Below, in pieces: positions 44,927-53,789 of a DNA stretch of 64,000 nucleotides. The DNA comes from Tribonema minus. Lineage: Eukaryota > Sar > Xanthophyceae > Tribonematales > Tribonemataceae. The stretch covers positions 1,116,001 through 1,180,000 of the forward strand of contig JAFCMP010000090.1 in assembly GCA_017506865.1 (NCBI GenBank), given 5' to 3'. The translations under genes and the position numbers were made by a program. A model generated the notes under the pieces. It was given only the letters and a program-made list of their open reading frames with translations, did not search any database and was not told where the DNA came from. Positions within the stretch are counted from its first letter, which is position 1, and each line of letters opens with the position of its first letter.

Positions 44927-45222
44927 TAAAATGTATGATAAATGTCAATAGTACTAGCATGGCCGCATTCGTTAACAAGCTGCCACCTTTCGACATGGAC
45001 GATGAAATCGAAGAATACATGTGGCTCGTGTACGATACAATCACAAAGAGAATCGAAACGGATCAGGTTTTGCTGTTGGATAATCTGAGCTTTAAAGAAT
45101 TCGTTAGTGTGTGCTACAAGTACACGAGTGAGAGGCCAGCTTTCATACAGGATGATGTTGAAGGTGACTGGTCAGATGGTGAAGATGCTGAACACGCACT
45201 TCTACAAACTACAGAGACGTGA
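44923..45222 (+). CDS. small acidic protein, 99 aa
   Basis: It starts at an ATG overlapping the kinase stop (ATGA); another Met (MAAFVNKLPP) at 44959 is possible. Acidic C-terminus (DDVEGDWSDGEDAEH). Function unknown. The coupling to the kinase gene suggests a linked role. Confidence 0.5.
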   Translation: MIKCMINVNSTSMAAFVNKLPPFDMDDEIEEYMWLVYDTITKRIETDQVLLLDNLSFKEFVSVCYKYTSERPAFIQDDVEGDWSDGEDAEHALLQTTET

Positions 45223-45293
45223 GCGTGGACACCATTGCTGCAAACAGGGCTCCCGCATCTGCCTTGTGAGCCAAGTTCATTGTTGCCGGCAGA

Positions 45294-45722
45294 TCACGCT
45301 GCCCGCAGTGCGGCGACCATCATGCTCAGAAACGCTTGCAACTGCGCCGGGTCACCACTGGCTTTTGCCGCAACAAACTGCGCCTTATACGCATCACGTT
45401 GCTCTTCCGTCAGCTTGGTCATGAACTTTCGAAACATTATCGTTTGCTCCTCCTGAGGAATGCCTGCGGCAGTGAGCTGCACGCGACCCAGCGCTCTAAC
45501 GTCAAGTGGGACTGTAGCGATAAGGTCGTCCAGCGCATTCTTCTTTGTGACGGGGTCGTACAGCTCGGTCCTGACGGGCTGGCCAGCAAAGCCAAACAGG
45601 CTGTCATCGTCCAACTGAAGGACAGGTGCGTTGCTAAGCCCCAGCATGTTGGTACGCTTGACTTCTCCAAACATTGCCTTGGACGGTATGAAAGGTCGTT
45701 TGCCGACTTGTAAGAGCGACAT
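45294..45722 (-). CDS. hypothetical protein, 142 aa
   Basis: From ATG 45720-45722 (the frame continues only to a GTG). Begins MSLLQVGKRPFIPSKAMFGE; the last 60 residues are helical and Ala-rich (EEQRDAYKAQFVAAKASGD). Unknown; possibly a small virion protein. Confidence 0.55.
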   Translation of the reverse strand: MSLLQVGKRPFIPSKAMFGEVKRTNMLGLSNAPVLQLDDDSLFGFAGQPVRTELYDPVTKKNALDDLIATVPLDVRALGRVQLTAAGIPQEEQTIMFRKFMTKLTEEQRDAYKAQFVAAKASGDPAQLQAFLSMMVAALRAA

Positions 45723-45949
45723 GTGCTTGCTTGCTTTGCTCACATGCACACATAAAAAAAGCTGGGGACGCACTGCTCACGCTTTGTAGCACCGGCGACG
45801 CATGCCGCCACTGGCGGCGGCGCTATTATTGCGGTCTGAGGTGAGCGTTGTCGCTTGCGCTCGGATTTCTATGGCCATGACTACAGAATTTCGATTGAGA
45901 GCACTCTCAGGCAGAGAAATAATACAAGTAGTATGTACTAAAGAGAGTG

Positions 45950-46180
45950 ATGTCCACGGACTCAATGCCGCCCCGTTCAGCCTTGAACCTCAAACTGCAT
46001 GATGTCAAGGGCGCTGCAGCGTGTATCATAACGTGCGCTGATATGATGGCGGAAGATGCAGATCCTGATGTTGTGTCCCTTCTGCTCAACGCATGCAAAC
46101 AGCTCAGAGAGGAAGTGGAACGTCTTCAAGCCATGATTCCGGCGGACCTACTCGTTGAAGGTTCACATGTCAGCGAATAA
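45950..46180 (+). CDS. small helical protein, 76 aa
   Basis: From ATG 45950 (MSTDSMPPRSALNLKLHDVK). Its second half is a likely coiled coil (LLLNACKQLREEVERLQAMI). It ends 30 bases before the basic protein gene. Function unknown. Confidence 0.5.
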   Translation: MSTDSMPPRSALNLKLHDVKGAAACIITCADMMAEDADPDVVSLLLNACKQLREEVERLQAMIPADLLVEGSHVSE

Positions 46181-46210
46181 TTTGTGTGTCTTTCGGTATA
46201 CTGCAATCGA

Positions 46211-46420
46211 ATGGCACCCAAGTCGCCTCGTCGCACGTCGAAAAGCCCCCGCAAGCACGGCAGCACCGCGCCACGCGTGCGCAACATTGCCGCTCTAATT
46301 GATGCCATCCGCGCCAATCAGCAGCATCGTACCCACGCGTCCCCGGTGCGTCTCGTTCGCAAGTCTCCGCGGCGCCGCACGCCATCCCATCGCACTCCTT
46401 CCAGGCGGCGCAGGAGGTGA
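46211..46420 (+). CDS. very basic SP(R/K) protein
   Basis: A 69-residue protein of SPRR/SPRK-type units (MAPKSPRRTSKSPRKHG at the start and Arg-rich end RRTPSHRTPSRRRRR). It resembles protamines or histone H1 tails and may condense DNA in the virion. ATG 46211 is chosen over a non-ATG extension. Confidence 0.6.
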   Translation: MAPKSPRRTSKSPRKHGSTAPRVRNIAALIDAIRANQQHRTHASPVRLVRKSPRRRTPSHRTPSRRRRR

Positions 46421-46451
46421 ATTTTAATATAATGCAACAAGCATCAACGCC

Positions 46452-46895
46452 ATGACTGCGGACCCTCGGATAATAGCATACACAGGGATGCGGCACAGCG
46501 ATCCGGATGGGCGCATCAGACCCATCCTCAAGCCAAATTTGTTTCGATGCATTCTTCAAGAACGAAAGTATGAGACCACGGACCGCAACGAGCCCGTGCA
46601 ATGGAGCAAATGGCTGGACATGCGCGATTTCATATGGGTCAAGGCAAGCAAGGATGCTTCAGTGCAGAATGTGGACCACCAGACTATGGTTTACGATTTG
46701 GATGCAGTGATGCGGTCTGTATTCGATGCATGCATAGTGTGGGGCGACCATCGCTCCTCCATCGATTACATGACACAGGCAGCTATAGACCAGCTCATAC
46801 AAAAGTGGCACTACTCTTTTGTCCCCCCTGCTCCCACGTCTCACATGCCAATGTCAATGCGACCTCTGGTAACGTCAATCAAGAAGCAATTCTAA
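46452..46895 (+). CDS. hypothetical protein, 147 aa
   Basis: From ATG 46452, preceded by TTTTAATATAATG. Has a beta-rich start (RIIAYTGMRHSDPDGRIRPI) and aromatic stretches (VQWSKWLDMRDFIWVK). Unknown; small soluble protein. Confidence 0.55.
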   Translation: MTADPRIIAYTGMRHSDPDGRIRPILKPNLFRCILQERKYETTDRNEPVQWSKWLDMRDFIWVKASKDASVQNVDHQTMVYDLDAVMRSVFDACIVWGDHRSSIDYMTQAAIDQLIQKWHYSFVPPAPTSHMPMSMRPLVTSIKKQF

Positions 46896-46926
46896 TTATA
46901 AAAATGTTTTCAACAAGTGAACGACC

Positions 46927-47532
46927 ATGCAACGTGCTGCAGTTGTTGGCATTGTGACAATTGGCGGTCTGGCGCTGTTGGTGTGCTTGATGTTGCGTCT
47001 CCTGAAACGGAGCCGACACAAGGCGCAGGGTGCGTCAGTTGCAGTGGCAAGCAATGCGCAATATGCAGTGATAGCCAAGCTCAGTGGGGCTGCAGGTTCC
47101 ATCAATGATGGTAGGAAATCGTCGTCGTGCTGGTTCGTAGTTCTGCCAGCAGGAAAGAACCAGAGGCTAGCGCTCAAACCTGCGACCAAGCCAAAAGCTT
47201 TCAAAACGTTCACATTGAGCGATGGACACTCCATTTTACTGGATGCAGGGACCAGGTCGACATATGTAGCCCTCGACAGGACGATGAAGCCCTTCACTGG
47301 CCTTATGGGGGCTCAGGGCGCGTCGGCCCCCATGCTGCTGGAAATGGGTGCAGATGGAGGGCTGCAGTTCTCCACTGCCAACGGTCAGTGCGTCGGAGTG
47401 GACTGGAGGGCAGACGCCAACGACGGTAAACCAGTTTTTTACAGTAGTACTCAATGCCCAGCAGGTGTCACAGCCAAGCTGCAAAAGCTATACGTAGTAC
47501 CTTACGGTGTAGACTGCTCCAGGCTAGCGTAG
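46927..47532 (+). CDS. membrane-anchored protein, 201 aa
   Basis: An N-terminal helix (VVGIVTIGGLALLVCLMLRLL) is followed by basic residues and a beta-rich domain of about 160 residues (CWFVVLPAGKNQRLALK, then GLQFSTANGQCVGVDW and VFYSSTQCPAG). It probably faces one side of a membrane as a virion protein. Convergent overlap of 31 bases with the gene at 47502. Confidence 0.6.
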   Translation: MQRAAVVGIVTIGGLALLVCLMLRLLKRSRHKAQGASVAVASNAQYAVIAKLSGAAGSINDGRKSSSCWFVVLPAGKNQRLALKPATKPKAFKTFTLSDGHSILLDAGTRSTYVALDRTMKPFTGLMGAQGASAPMLLEMGADGGLQFSTANGQCVGVDWRADANDGKPVFYSSTQCPAGVTAKLQKLYVVPYGVDCSRLA

Positions 47533-47789
47533 TAGAGGGGAAGCGGCTGCACCATGTAGTTGAGTTCATCCTCTGAGTCCAACTCACTATAATCCGAACT
47601 ATCACCACCATCTGAGTCAGATTCGTTTTCCTCACCGCTGCTGCTACTCGTTTCTTCCAGCTCATCAGGCCATAAACTCTTGTGCTCTTCTTCTGTAAAG
47701 CCAGCATTCGTGAGAGAACGTGGTGACAATGTCTTTGTTTGTTTCGATTGCTTTGTCTTGGCACGTGTTTGCATCGGTTCTGATGACAT
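47502..47789 (-). CDS. acidic Ser-rich protein, 95 aa
   Basis: From ATG 47787-47789. A basic start (RAKTKQSKQTKTLSPRS) is followed by a long acidic stretch (SSSSGEENESDSDGGDSSDY). No known domain. Likely intrinsically disordered. Confidence 0.5.
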   Translation of the reverse strand: MSSEPMQTRAKTKQSKQTKTLSPRSLTNAGFTEEEHKSLWPDELEETSSSSGEENESDSDGGDSSDYSELDSEDELNYMVQPLPLYYASLEQSTP

Positions 47790-47853
47790 GACCAGGGTCT
47801 CTTGATTTCAAATCAACTTTTTTTGTATCTGCATTAGTACACACTCTCAGGAT

Positions 47854-48291
47854 ATGAATTCCGATCTCTTTGTTGCCGTTGTTATTGTAGTCTTGTACCT
47901 GCTGGGCATAGGCCAGTGCAAATATGCCACAGTGGTGGCGATAGGCCTAGCAGTGTACAGTTGGTGTGCCAAGACAAGGCATGGAGACTGTCCATTATGC
48001 GCCGACAGGTTCCCCATGTCAAATGATGATTTCAACAACATGATCCTTGCAAATTTAAGGAGGCAAGAGCGAGGCAGTCAAGGTGTAGCGGCACCGCCTC
48101 CAGGTGGTGCAACGCCCACCACAGCTGCCTCGGACGCCCGTGACGTTCCGCCTTCAGATGACAAACCCCAGTCGCAATTGCCGTCCCGCTTCGCAGGCGA
48201 CAGGTCAGCTTTTTATGGAAGTGCGTATGGGGACGAGGCTCTAACGCCGAGACAGAGTCCGGGCATATACACACTCAATGCTCTCAGGTGA
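47854..48291 (+). CDS. membrane protein with Pro-rich tail, 145 aa
   Basis: One or two N-terminal membrane helices (LFVAVVIVVLYLLGIG and YATVVAIGLAVYSW) followed by a CPLCADRF zinc-like pair and a long hydrophilic Pro-rich tail. Possibly a virion membrane protein with an exposed tail. No family recognised. Confidence 0.55.
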   Translation: MNSDLFVAVVIVVLYLLGIGQCKYATVVAIGLAVYSWCAKTRHGDCPLCADRFPMSNDDFNNMILANLRRQERGSQGVAAPPPGGATPTTAASDARDVPPSDDKPQSQLPSRFAGDRSAFYGSAYGDEALTPRQSPGIYTLNALR

Positions 48292-48349
48292 GTGCGCGTT
48301 CCTCTGAGGCTCAATAATATGTATGCTATGTGTTATAGAGAGATACAAG

Positions 48350-48982
48350 ATGCCTCGCCACTCTAACATCGAAGATGTCGGAACGAGGGCGGCGGCGTAT
48401 TTCGATATGCCCGTAGCTGACAGACTGCGCGACGCGGACCAGAAGTATGCCGTGGTGAGCATAGTAGCACCAGAGGGCACAGCCCAAAAATCCAAGGACA
48501 TGATGATACGCATCTACGGATGCCGCCCGACGATTCAGCAGGCCAATGAGTATGCACGCAAGCTGCGTGACTCCAACAATTTCTTTGATGTGTACACGAT
48601 CGAAACGCATGAGTGGGCGCCCCTTCCGCCTCGCATAGACAGCATTGAAGACGTGCAGTGCACAGACGAGCGCATACAAAGCATTCGGGACTCTTACATT
48701 GAACACCTCAAGGGGCAGAAGGCTGAGCTGATCGAACGTCTCGAGAATGAAGAGAAGGAGATCGCTATTAAGGAGGCCCAACGACGGGCGCTCAAGAAGG
48801 AGAGGAAAAAGTATTACGACAAAAAGAGTAGGCCTCTCGTGCCCATAGCTCAAATCCCCGAAAATGTGCGCCTACCTAGGGACAAGGCTAAGAAGCCTGC
48901 TGAAGTTGTCGCCAATGACGAGGCTGAAGACATCTTTTCAAGTGATGATGAGGCAGAATCTGCACAGGAGCCAAAGGCATGA
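48350..48982 (+). CDS. conserved-looking giant virus protein (DUF5832-like)
   Basis: A 210-residue protein from ATG 48350 (an ATG at 48323 adds nine residues). The core QKYAVVSIVAPEGTAQKS, then MMIRIYGCRPT, FFDVYTIETHEWAPLPP and a helical, Lys-rich half match a protein family I recall from several Nucleocytoviricota (DUF5832 by memory, not checked). Function unknown. The acidic C-terminus (SSDDEAESAQE) is typical of late virion proteins. Confidence 0.6.
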   Translation: MPRHSNIEDVGTRAAAYFDMPVADRLRDADQKYAVVSIVAPEGTAQKSKDMMIRIYGCRPTIQQANEYARKLRDSNNFFDVYTIETHEWAPLPPRIDSIEDVQCTDERIQSIRDSYIEHLKGQKAELIERLENEEKEIAIKEAQRRALKKERKKYYDKKSRPLVPIAQIPENVRLPRDKAKKPAEVVANDEAEDIFSSDDEAESAQEPKA

Positions 48983-49021
48983 AGCTTGTGCCACACATTT
49001 ATGTAATAAAGCAAGCAATAC

Positions 49022-49138
49022 ATGACGGAACAAATTGTTGAATTCATTGCATTGTGCATACGTGTATTGAGAGCGGACCTGCCTGATGACTTGAGCTGGA
49101 AAGAAACACAAGACCGCGTGTCAGTAATCCTGATGTAG
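49022..49138 (+). CDS. possible 38-residue peptide gene
   Basis: A short ATG frame, MTEQIVEFIALCIRVLRADL and on to VSVILM, well balanced in composition and in the gap between the DUF5832-like gene and the EsV-1-7 nuclease gene. After its stop the sequence TTTCATTTCAGG resembles a splice acceptor, but no donor is evident. It could be a peptide, a gene remnant or chance. Confidence 0.25.
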   Translation: MTEQIVEFIALCIRVLRADLPDDLSWKETQDRVSVILM

Positions 49139-49172
49139 CTTCAACCATTCTTTCATTTCAGGCGAATGGGCA

Positions 49173-51026
49173 TTACACCATGTACTGCGTCATCTCAGTC
49201 TGCTTCACCTTGGCATAGCGCTGCTGTAGGTGCAATATCGCACGCCGTGCAAGTGAGTCTATGTGGAGCCAAAGCTGGCGGTCCATCGTGACGCCGTGGT
49301 GCGTCGCCACCTGCCTCGCCAGGCCTTCCAGCCCCTTCCGTGCATCCACTGCAAAGTTGACTGCGCCTTTGATGGCGGGGAGGCCACCGTCGCGGTAGCG
49401 GGTAACTGTGTAGCCTAGGGCCGTGGTAGCACGGGTCTTGTGTGAGTCATGCTCGACCTTTTCCCTGTGGAAGAATGCGCCGTCGTACTCTACAATGCCC
49501 TTTTTAAGCAGCAGGTCGGGCTTGGTGTAGCTGCCGTCAGGTAGGTCAATGCGTTGGTCAAGGCAGGTGAGGTAAGCTGCCAGTGGGTCGCCCACGAACT
49601 CACCCAAGATGAAAAACGCTGTGGAGGTCGCAAATAATTCCTCTATGGACTTGCATCCGAGCTTTATGCCGCAAATGTCTCCGAGGCAATCAGACAACCG
49701 CCGCCCATGTTCGCAGCGCCGGCTGAGGATATTGATCATATTATTGTCCTTGCAAAGTGCACAGCATGTGGCACGATTGTCCTCCTCAAAACCGAAGCAC
49801 GGTTGCGCCTTGCCACAGCTGCAGCGTGCATGCACAATGTCGGTCATATCGTTGTCCTTGCAAAGGGCACAGCATGTGGCGCGTGCGTCGCCGTCGAAGC
49901 CAAAGCTCGGCTGCGACTGACCACAGCTGCAGCGTGCATGCACAACGTCGATCATATCGTTGTCCTTGCAGAGGGCACAGCATGTGGCGCGTGCATCGCC
50001 GTCGAGGCCAAAGACCGGTTGTACCTTGCCACAGTTGCACCGCCTAGTGACGATGTTGACCATTTTGTCGTCCTTGCAAAGTGCACAGCAGGTGGCGCGT
50101 GCGTCGCCAACGAAGCCAAAGCTCGGTTGTACCTTGCCACAGTTGCAGCGCCTGTTGAGGATGATCATATTGTCGTGCTTGCAAATTTCACAGCATGTGG
50201 GGCGTGTGTCACTCCCATAACCAAACTTTGGTCTTGCCTTGCCACAGTTGCAGCGCCTGTTGTGTATGTCAATCATGTTGACGTTTTTGCAAAGTGCACA
50301 GCAGGTGGCGCGATCGTCGCCCTCAAAACCGAAGCACGGACTTGCACTGCCACATACACAACGTCGCTTCTTTATGTCGGTCATATTGTCAGCCTTGCAA
50401 AGTGCACAGCATGTGGCACGATCATCTCCTTCAAAACCGAAGCTCGGTCGTGCCTTGCCACATTCACATCGCCTGTTGACTAAGTCGATCATACTACCCT
50501 TTTTACACTTAGCGCAGCAAGTGGGGTGTGCGTCGCCGGTGCAGCCAAAGCATGGGCGTGCCTTGCCGCAGTTGCAACGCCTATGGAGGATGTCTACCAT
50601 ACCTTCTCCTTTGTGCGTAATGCACCACTGACCTCCAGCGCCAGGAACGTTGTAGTTAGCCCCCTTTGTGCACGACGGCTCCCTGCATTCATTGAGCCGC
50701 TTGTGCTGTTCACACCACTTGCGCAGTGCATTGTTGGGGCAGCCGGGAAATGCGCACTCCTTCCTCACGGCTCCATCTGTATCAGCGCTCGCTGCAGAGA
50801 GCAGAGTGCTCGCTAACATGGGCACAGGATCCTGTGGCACCTCCTTTAAAAACTCTGCAATGTATGCAGGGCCATTTGCACGCCTTGCGCACTCTTTGGA
50901 GAGCCGTGCGCGAACGACATCTCTCCTCGCAGCAGCGTCCGACCTGTACTGCATACGACGCTTCCTGTTCAACCTCGCTTCCTCGATGGAGGGCTTCGGG
51001 TAGACCTGTTGCTTCCTCTTTGCCAT
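49173..51026 (-). CDS. EsV-1-7 repeat protein with PD-(D/E)XK-like nuclease domain (paralogue)
   Basis: A 617-residue protein from ATG 51024-51026 (MAKRKQQVYPK), with a longer upstream ATG at 51086 that is less likely. After a basic N-terminus, one C-x4-C-x15-C-x2-H repeat is followed by eight variant repeats of about 36 residues in which the CxxH end is replaced by C-C-x2-C (for example CNCGKARPSFGF then ATCCALC). The C-terminal domain resembles the one in the 3467 gene: KPDLLLKKGIVEYDGAFFH and GYTVTRYRDGG, the nuclease core. The repeats at DNA level have diverged little, so the array may be recent. It may act as a DNA-targeted selfish nuclease. Confidence 0.72.
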   Translation of the reverse strand: MAKRKQQVYPKPSIEEARLNRKRRMQYRSDAAARRDVVRARLSKECARRANGPAYIAEFLKEVPQDPVPMLASTLLSAASADTDGAVRKECAFPGCPNNALRKWCEQHKRLNECREPSCTKGANYNVPGAGGQWCITHKGEGMVDILHRRCNCGKARPCFGCTGDAHPTCCAKCKKGSMIDLVNRRCECGKARPSFGFEGDDRATCCALCKADNMTDIKKRRCVCGSASPCFGFEGDDRATCCALCKNVNMIDIHNRRCNCGKARPKFGYGSDTRPTCCEICKHDNMIILNRRCNCGKVQPSFGFVGDARATCCALCKDDKMVNIVTRRCNCGKVQPVFGLDGDARATCCALCKDNDMIDVVHARCSCGQSQPSFGFDGDARATCCALCKDNDMTDIVHARCSCGKAQPCFGFEEDNRATCCALCKDNNMINILSRRCEHGRRLSDCLGDICGIKLGCKSIEELFATSTAFFILGEFVGDPLAAYLTCLDQRIDLPDGSYTKPDLLLKKGIVEYDGAFFHREKVEHDSHKTRATTALGYTVTRYRDGGLPAIKGAVNFAVDARKGLEGLARQVATHHGVTMDRQLWLHIDSLARRAILHLQQRYAKVKQTEMTQYMV

Positions 51027-51357
51027 TTTTGTGTGTTTGTGTGTGAGGAGTGAGAGTGAAGCTGTGTGTGCATGCCCCTGGCGCACATATTAATTGCGCG
51101 CATGCAAACACGCATTTATTACCCGAATCCAACACACATTGTATTTTAATCCTCGAATCTCTTTGTTTTAATCCTAAAGTTTGATCGAATTCTACAGGCC
51201 TCAACTGTCATGCGCCCCTATTGTGTGCAAATGCAAATGACATGCTTTGTGTGCTAATGATGTCATGGCAGCAGTCAAAGTACGTCTTGAAATAGAACCA
51301 TGTGCTGAGAACTAGTATTTGCCTGTTGTGAGTGTGTATTGATGGCAAGACTGCGTC
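51027..51357. other. 331-base gap upstream of the EsV-1-7 nuclease
   Basis: No clear gene. Holds a CA/GT-rich stretch near 51030-51060, GCGCGCATGCAAAC, an AT-rich tract with TTTTAATCC twice and CGAATCTC at 51154-51161. Likely a promoter for the nuclease gene; the 51358 gene ends at the other side. Confidence 0.35.
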
Positions 51358-52161
51358 TCACCCATGTAGAGCCAGCCACTCTTGCATGGCTGACGTACCA
51401 GCGACTGCAATCAACTCTACAAACTCAACAGGTCCTGCCCTAACTCCATGTCTCCACAGATAGTCCACTGCTTCGACGTGGCCGTGTTTCACCGCGGAAC
51501 GGATCAGAAAATGAGCACAGGCAAGTGCTGATCGGACGACCTGGGCGTACTCTTTCTCCAGTGTTTCAACCACCTGCATGCAATTGTGCGCGAGCGCAGA
51601 GTGCAGCAGTATCCCGATCCTCGCCTCATCATAACAGTTCAAGCACAGGCTCTTGACCATGGTGTTTAGTAGCTCAAATCTAGTGTGATCTTCAAAGCAC
51701 CATGTTACGAATCTGTCATAATCAAAGGGAGCGTACACGCTTAGCAAGTACCGCAAGGCTCTGCCGGACGCTGTGCGTGCTGCTGCTTGCGCCACACACT
51801 CATTGATTGGGTGTAGCAAACGTTGAATCCGCCACCATCTCAAGCATGGCTCAGAGTTGGCTACAGCAGAAGCTGTGTACACAGCATCACACGCTGCGGC
51901 GTTTCTGGAGATGCCTGACATGTTATGAACTGCTGCCAGTTGCATGAGCGCCCCAGCATGCGCTTGTGAGGATGCAATGACCCATGCATGTAGATCAGGC
52001 TCCTTGCCATTCGCCATATCACAACACCATGCTACAGTCGCGTACGTTTGTGCCATCATTGTAGCAGCTGTGTGGGCACCGTGTGTTGCCGCGTAAGCAC
52101 TTGACCAGGCCTTATTGATGGTTGCGAGCATGTATCCTCCCCCGCTCATGTACTCCACCAT
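51358..52161 (-). CDS. ankyrin-like repeat protein
   Basis: A 267-residue helical protein. The C-terminal part has a divergent ankyrin-type pattern (FLIRSAVKHGHVEAVDYLWRHG and ALAHNCMQVVETLEKEY) with pairs of short helices throughout. Similar divergent ankyrin-type proteins are widespread in giant viruses. From ATG 52159-52161. Confidence 0.55.
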   Translation of the reverse strand: MVEYMSGGGYMLATINKAWSSAYAATHGAHTAATMMAQTYATVAWCCDMANGKEPDLHAWVIASSQAHAGALMQLAAVHNMSGISRNAAACDAVYTASAVANSEPCLRWWRIQRLLHPINECVAQAAARTASGRALRYLLSVYAPFDYDRFVTWCFEDHTRFELLNTMVKSLCLNCYDEARIGILLHSALAHNCMQVVETLEKEYAQVVRSALACAHFLIRSAVKHGHVEAVDYLWRHGVRAGPVEFVELIAVAGTSAMQEWLALHG

Positions 52162-52177
52162 GTTCTGGATGATGTCA

Positions 52178-52456
52178 TCACATATAGTCCGACCACAGCG
52201 GTCTCTTTGGCGCTTTCAGGGGGACTGCTGCTGGTTTTGTGACTGCTGGCACAGGGGCTGCTGGCACAGGGGCTGCTGGTGCTGGCGCAGGAGGGGCCGC
52301 TGGTTTGGCATTCTGCTTCTCAAGCCCGACATCCTTCAGTGCTTTCCTCACCTCGTCCGACACAATATCTCTGATGGTTTTTTCGAATACGTCACGGTGA
52401 GATTCGAATTGTTGTTCAAGCTGTTTCTGTAGTAATTCGATAATGCCAGACATCAT
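52178..52456 (-). CDS. coiled-coil protein with Ala/Pro-rich tail
   Basis: A 92-residue protein from ATG 52454-52456 (or the next at 52451). A coiled coil (IIELLQKQLEQQFESHRDVF, then DEVRKALKDVG) is followed by an APAPAAPVPAAPV-type tail. It faces a divergent partner gene 31 bases away. A much longer reverse frame to 52894 reads through the partner gene and is not real. Confidence 0.6.
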   Translation of the reverse strand: MMSGIIELLQKQLEQQFESHRDVFEKTIRDIVSDEVRKALKDVGLEKQNAKPAAPPAPAPAAPVPAAPVPAVTKPAAVPLKAPKRPLWSDYM

Positions 52457-52487
52457 TTTGTTTATTATAGTCAACACAAAAAAAACA

Positions 52488-52742
52488 ATGGGAAATTCGA
52501 TGGAACTAATATCGAATCTTGGGTACAGTGTGAGAAAGGTAGAACAGCGCGTAGAGGAAGTTGAACTGCATGTGACAAGGCAGGAGCTCAACGTACGTGT
52601 CGCTATATGCGACATGAGAAATGAAATGCGCCAGCTTATCGAAAGACTAGATGAAATCGAAAACAAGTTGGGCGACATTCTACCTGTGCAGCGCCACTTG
52701 TATCGCTCGCCAAAGACAAAGCACCTTAGCATCGAGGAATAG
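52488..52742 (+). CDS. coiled-coil protein, 84 aa
   Basis: From ATG 52488, mostly one heptad-like helix (YSVRKVEQRVEEVELHVTRQ and LIERLDEIENKLGDI). Divergent from the previous gene. The two may share a function or partner; both are small coiled coils, like virion or fibre-linked proteins. Confidence 0.55.
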   Translation: MGNSMELISNLGYSVRKVEQRVEEVELHVTRQELNVRVAICDMRNEMRQLIERLDEIENKLGDILPVQRHLYRSPKTKHLSIEE

Positions 52743-53261
52743 CCAGCTGACCCGCTTATACAGCATGAACAGTAAGTAGGACTCCACAAAGTGTCTGTGT
52801 GATGCATTAATCGCCTGATACACTCGCACTCGCATACACTCTTGATGACACCGTGTGCGAAGCATAAACTACAACGACACTCGCTCTTACACATTTCTTA
52901 CTCTTGCTCTCTGCCTCTAACACTGACACTTACGCTACACGGACATTTGCACTGGTGCTGACACTAGCTTCAGATACTTGCAGTTTAGGTACCTTCCACA
53001 CGCACTGGCACTTGTACTGACACCTGCTACTTACATGCTGAAACCTGACACTGTCTTCACCATCATACACACATTGTCTGTTGCACTCACACATGTGCTG
53101 ACATCTGACACTGCTTTGACTATCATACACACACTGGTGCACCGATGTTCGCATTCACTCTGCGACCTTCACTGGCACTGCATGCTACATGCTCCAGACG
53201 TTACATATACGCCTGCTCTTACACTTATAGCAGAGTGTGATAGAGCGGACGCGCTGCAACA
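52743..53261. repeat. 519-base low-complexity region with degenerate repeats
   Basis: Rich in CACT, TGACACT and ATCATACACACA words; a unit of about 58 bp (CTGACACTG...CATCATACACACA) repeats at least twice with changes between 53040 and 53135. Frames run through it on both strands but start with non-ATG codons or are Cys/Thr-biased, so I do not call a gene. Confidence 0.45.
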
Positions 53262-53600
53262 CTATCGCAGATGCCTTGGTGGCGATGGCGGTGGCGCAAT
53301 GGGGACCCCGCCTCGTATCACAGCCCTATTTTTAAATCGGTGCAGATCGAGGTACCGTGCCAAGAGGTCCTTCCACCTGCTGCGGAACTGCTCTGGTGCG
53401 TGCAGCGACATGTAAGCCAGGTTTCCCAGGGTGGATACTTTCAACATCTGCACCTCATCGTCTCTGGGGTCATCGAACATGTTGTCCTCAAACCTTGTCA
53501 GTCGCTGCAAATTGAAAATATCTGAATTTGCGTATTGGCACCACGAGCGATCTGCAAAGCGTGCCTGCTCTTCCACCGGCAACACAAGCATCAGTTCCAT
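53262..53600 (-). CDS. hypothetical protein, 112 aa
   Basis: From the first ATG at 53598-53600 (the frame continues to a non-ATG codon at 53627). Contains MLVLPVEEQARFADRSW and a helical region (FRSRWKDLLARYLDLHRF); the end is Pro-rich. No family recognised. Confidence 0.45.
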   Translation of the reverse strand: MELMLVLPVEEQARFADRSWCQYANSDIFNLQRLTRFEDNMFDDPRDDEVQMLKVSTLGNLAYMSLHAPEQFRSRWKDLLARYLDLHRFKNRAVIRGGVPIAPPPSPPRHLR

Positions 53601-53789
53601 GATTATGCGGAATTGCTCAACAGACAATAGAATAACTGGATAAGTCCAAACGCAACACTGAGCTGGTTCAACACTTTTTTAAATGACACAGCAAGGTGTC
53701 AGTCACGGTAACAACAGTAGCGAGAAACTTGTTTGCGCAGCTGTTGCTCACGAGACCATTGATGAGGTGATGGCTGCCCGCACCGTGCC

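Noticed and set aside
45777-45965. Reverse frame of 62 codons
   Set aside because: Starts at a non-ATG codon; the ATG version has only 33 residues and no supporting feature.
52457-52894. Upstream extension of the reverse coiled-coil gene
   Set aside because: Cys/Ser-rich and antisense to the forward coiled-coil gene at 52488; the coiled-coil part starts cleanly at 52456.
52978-53415. Forward frame through the low-complexity region
   Set aside because: It starts at a non-ATG codon and its Thr/His/Leu bias follows the short DNA repeats; it also runs over the reverse gene at 53262.
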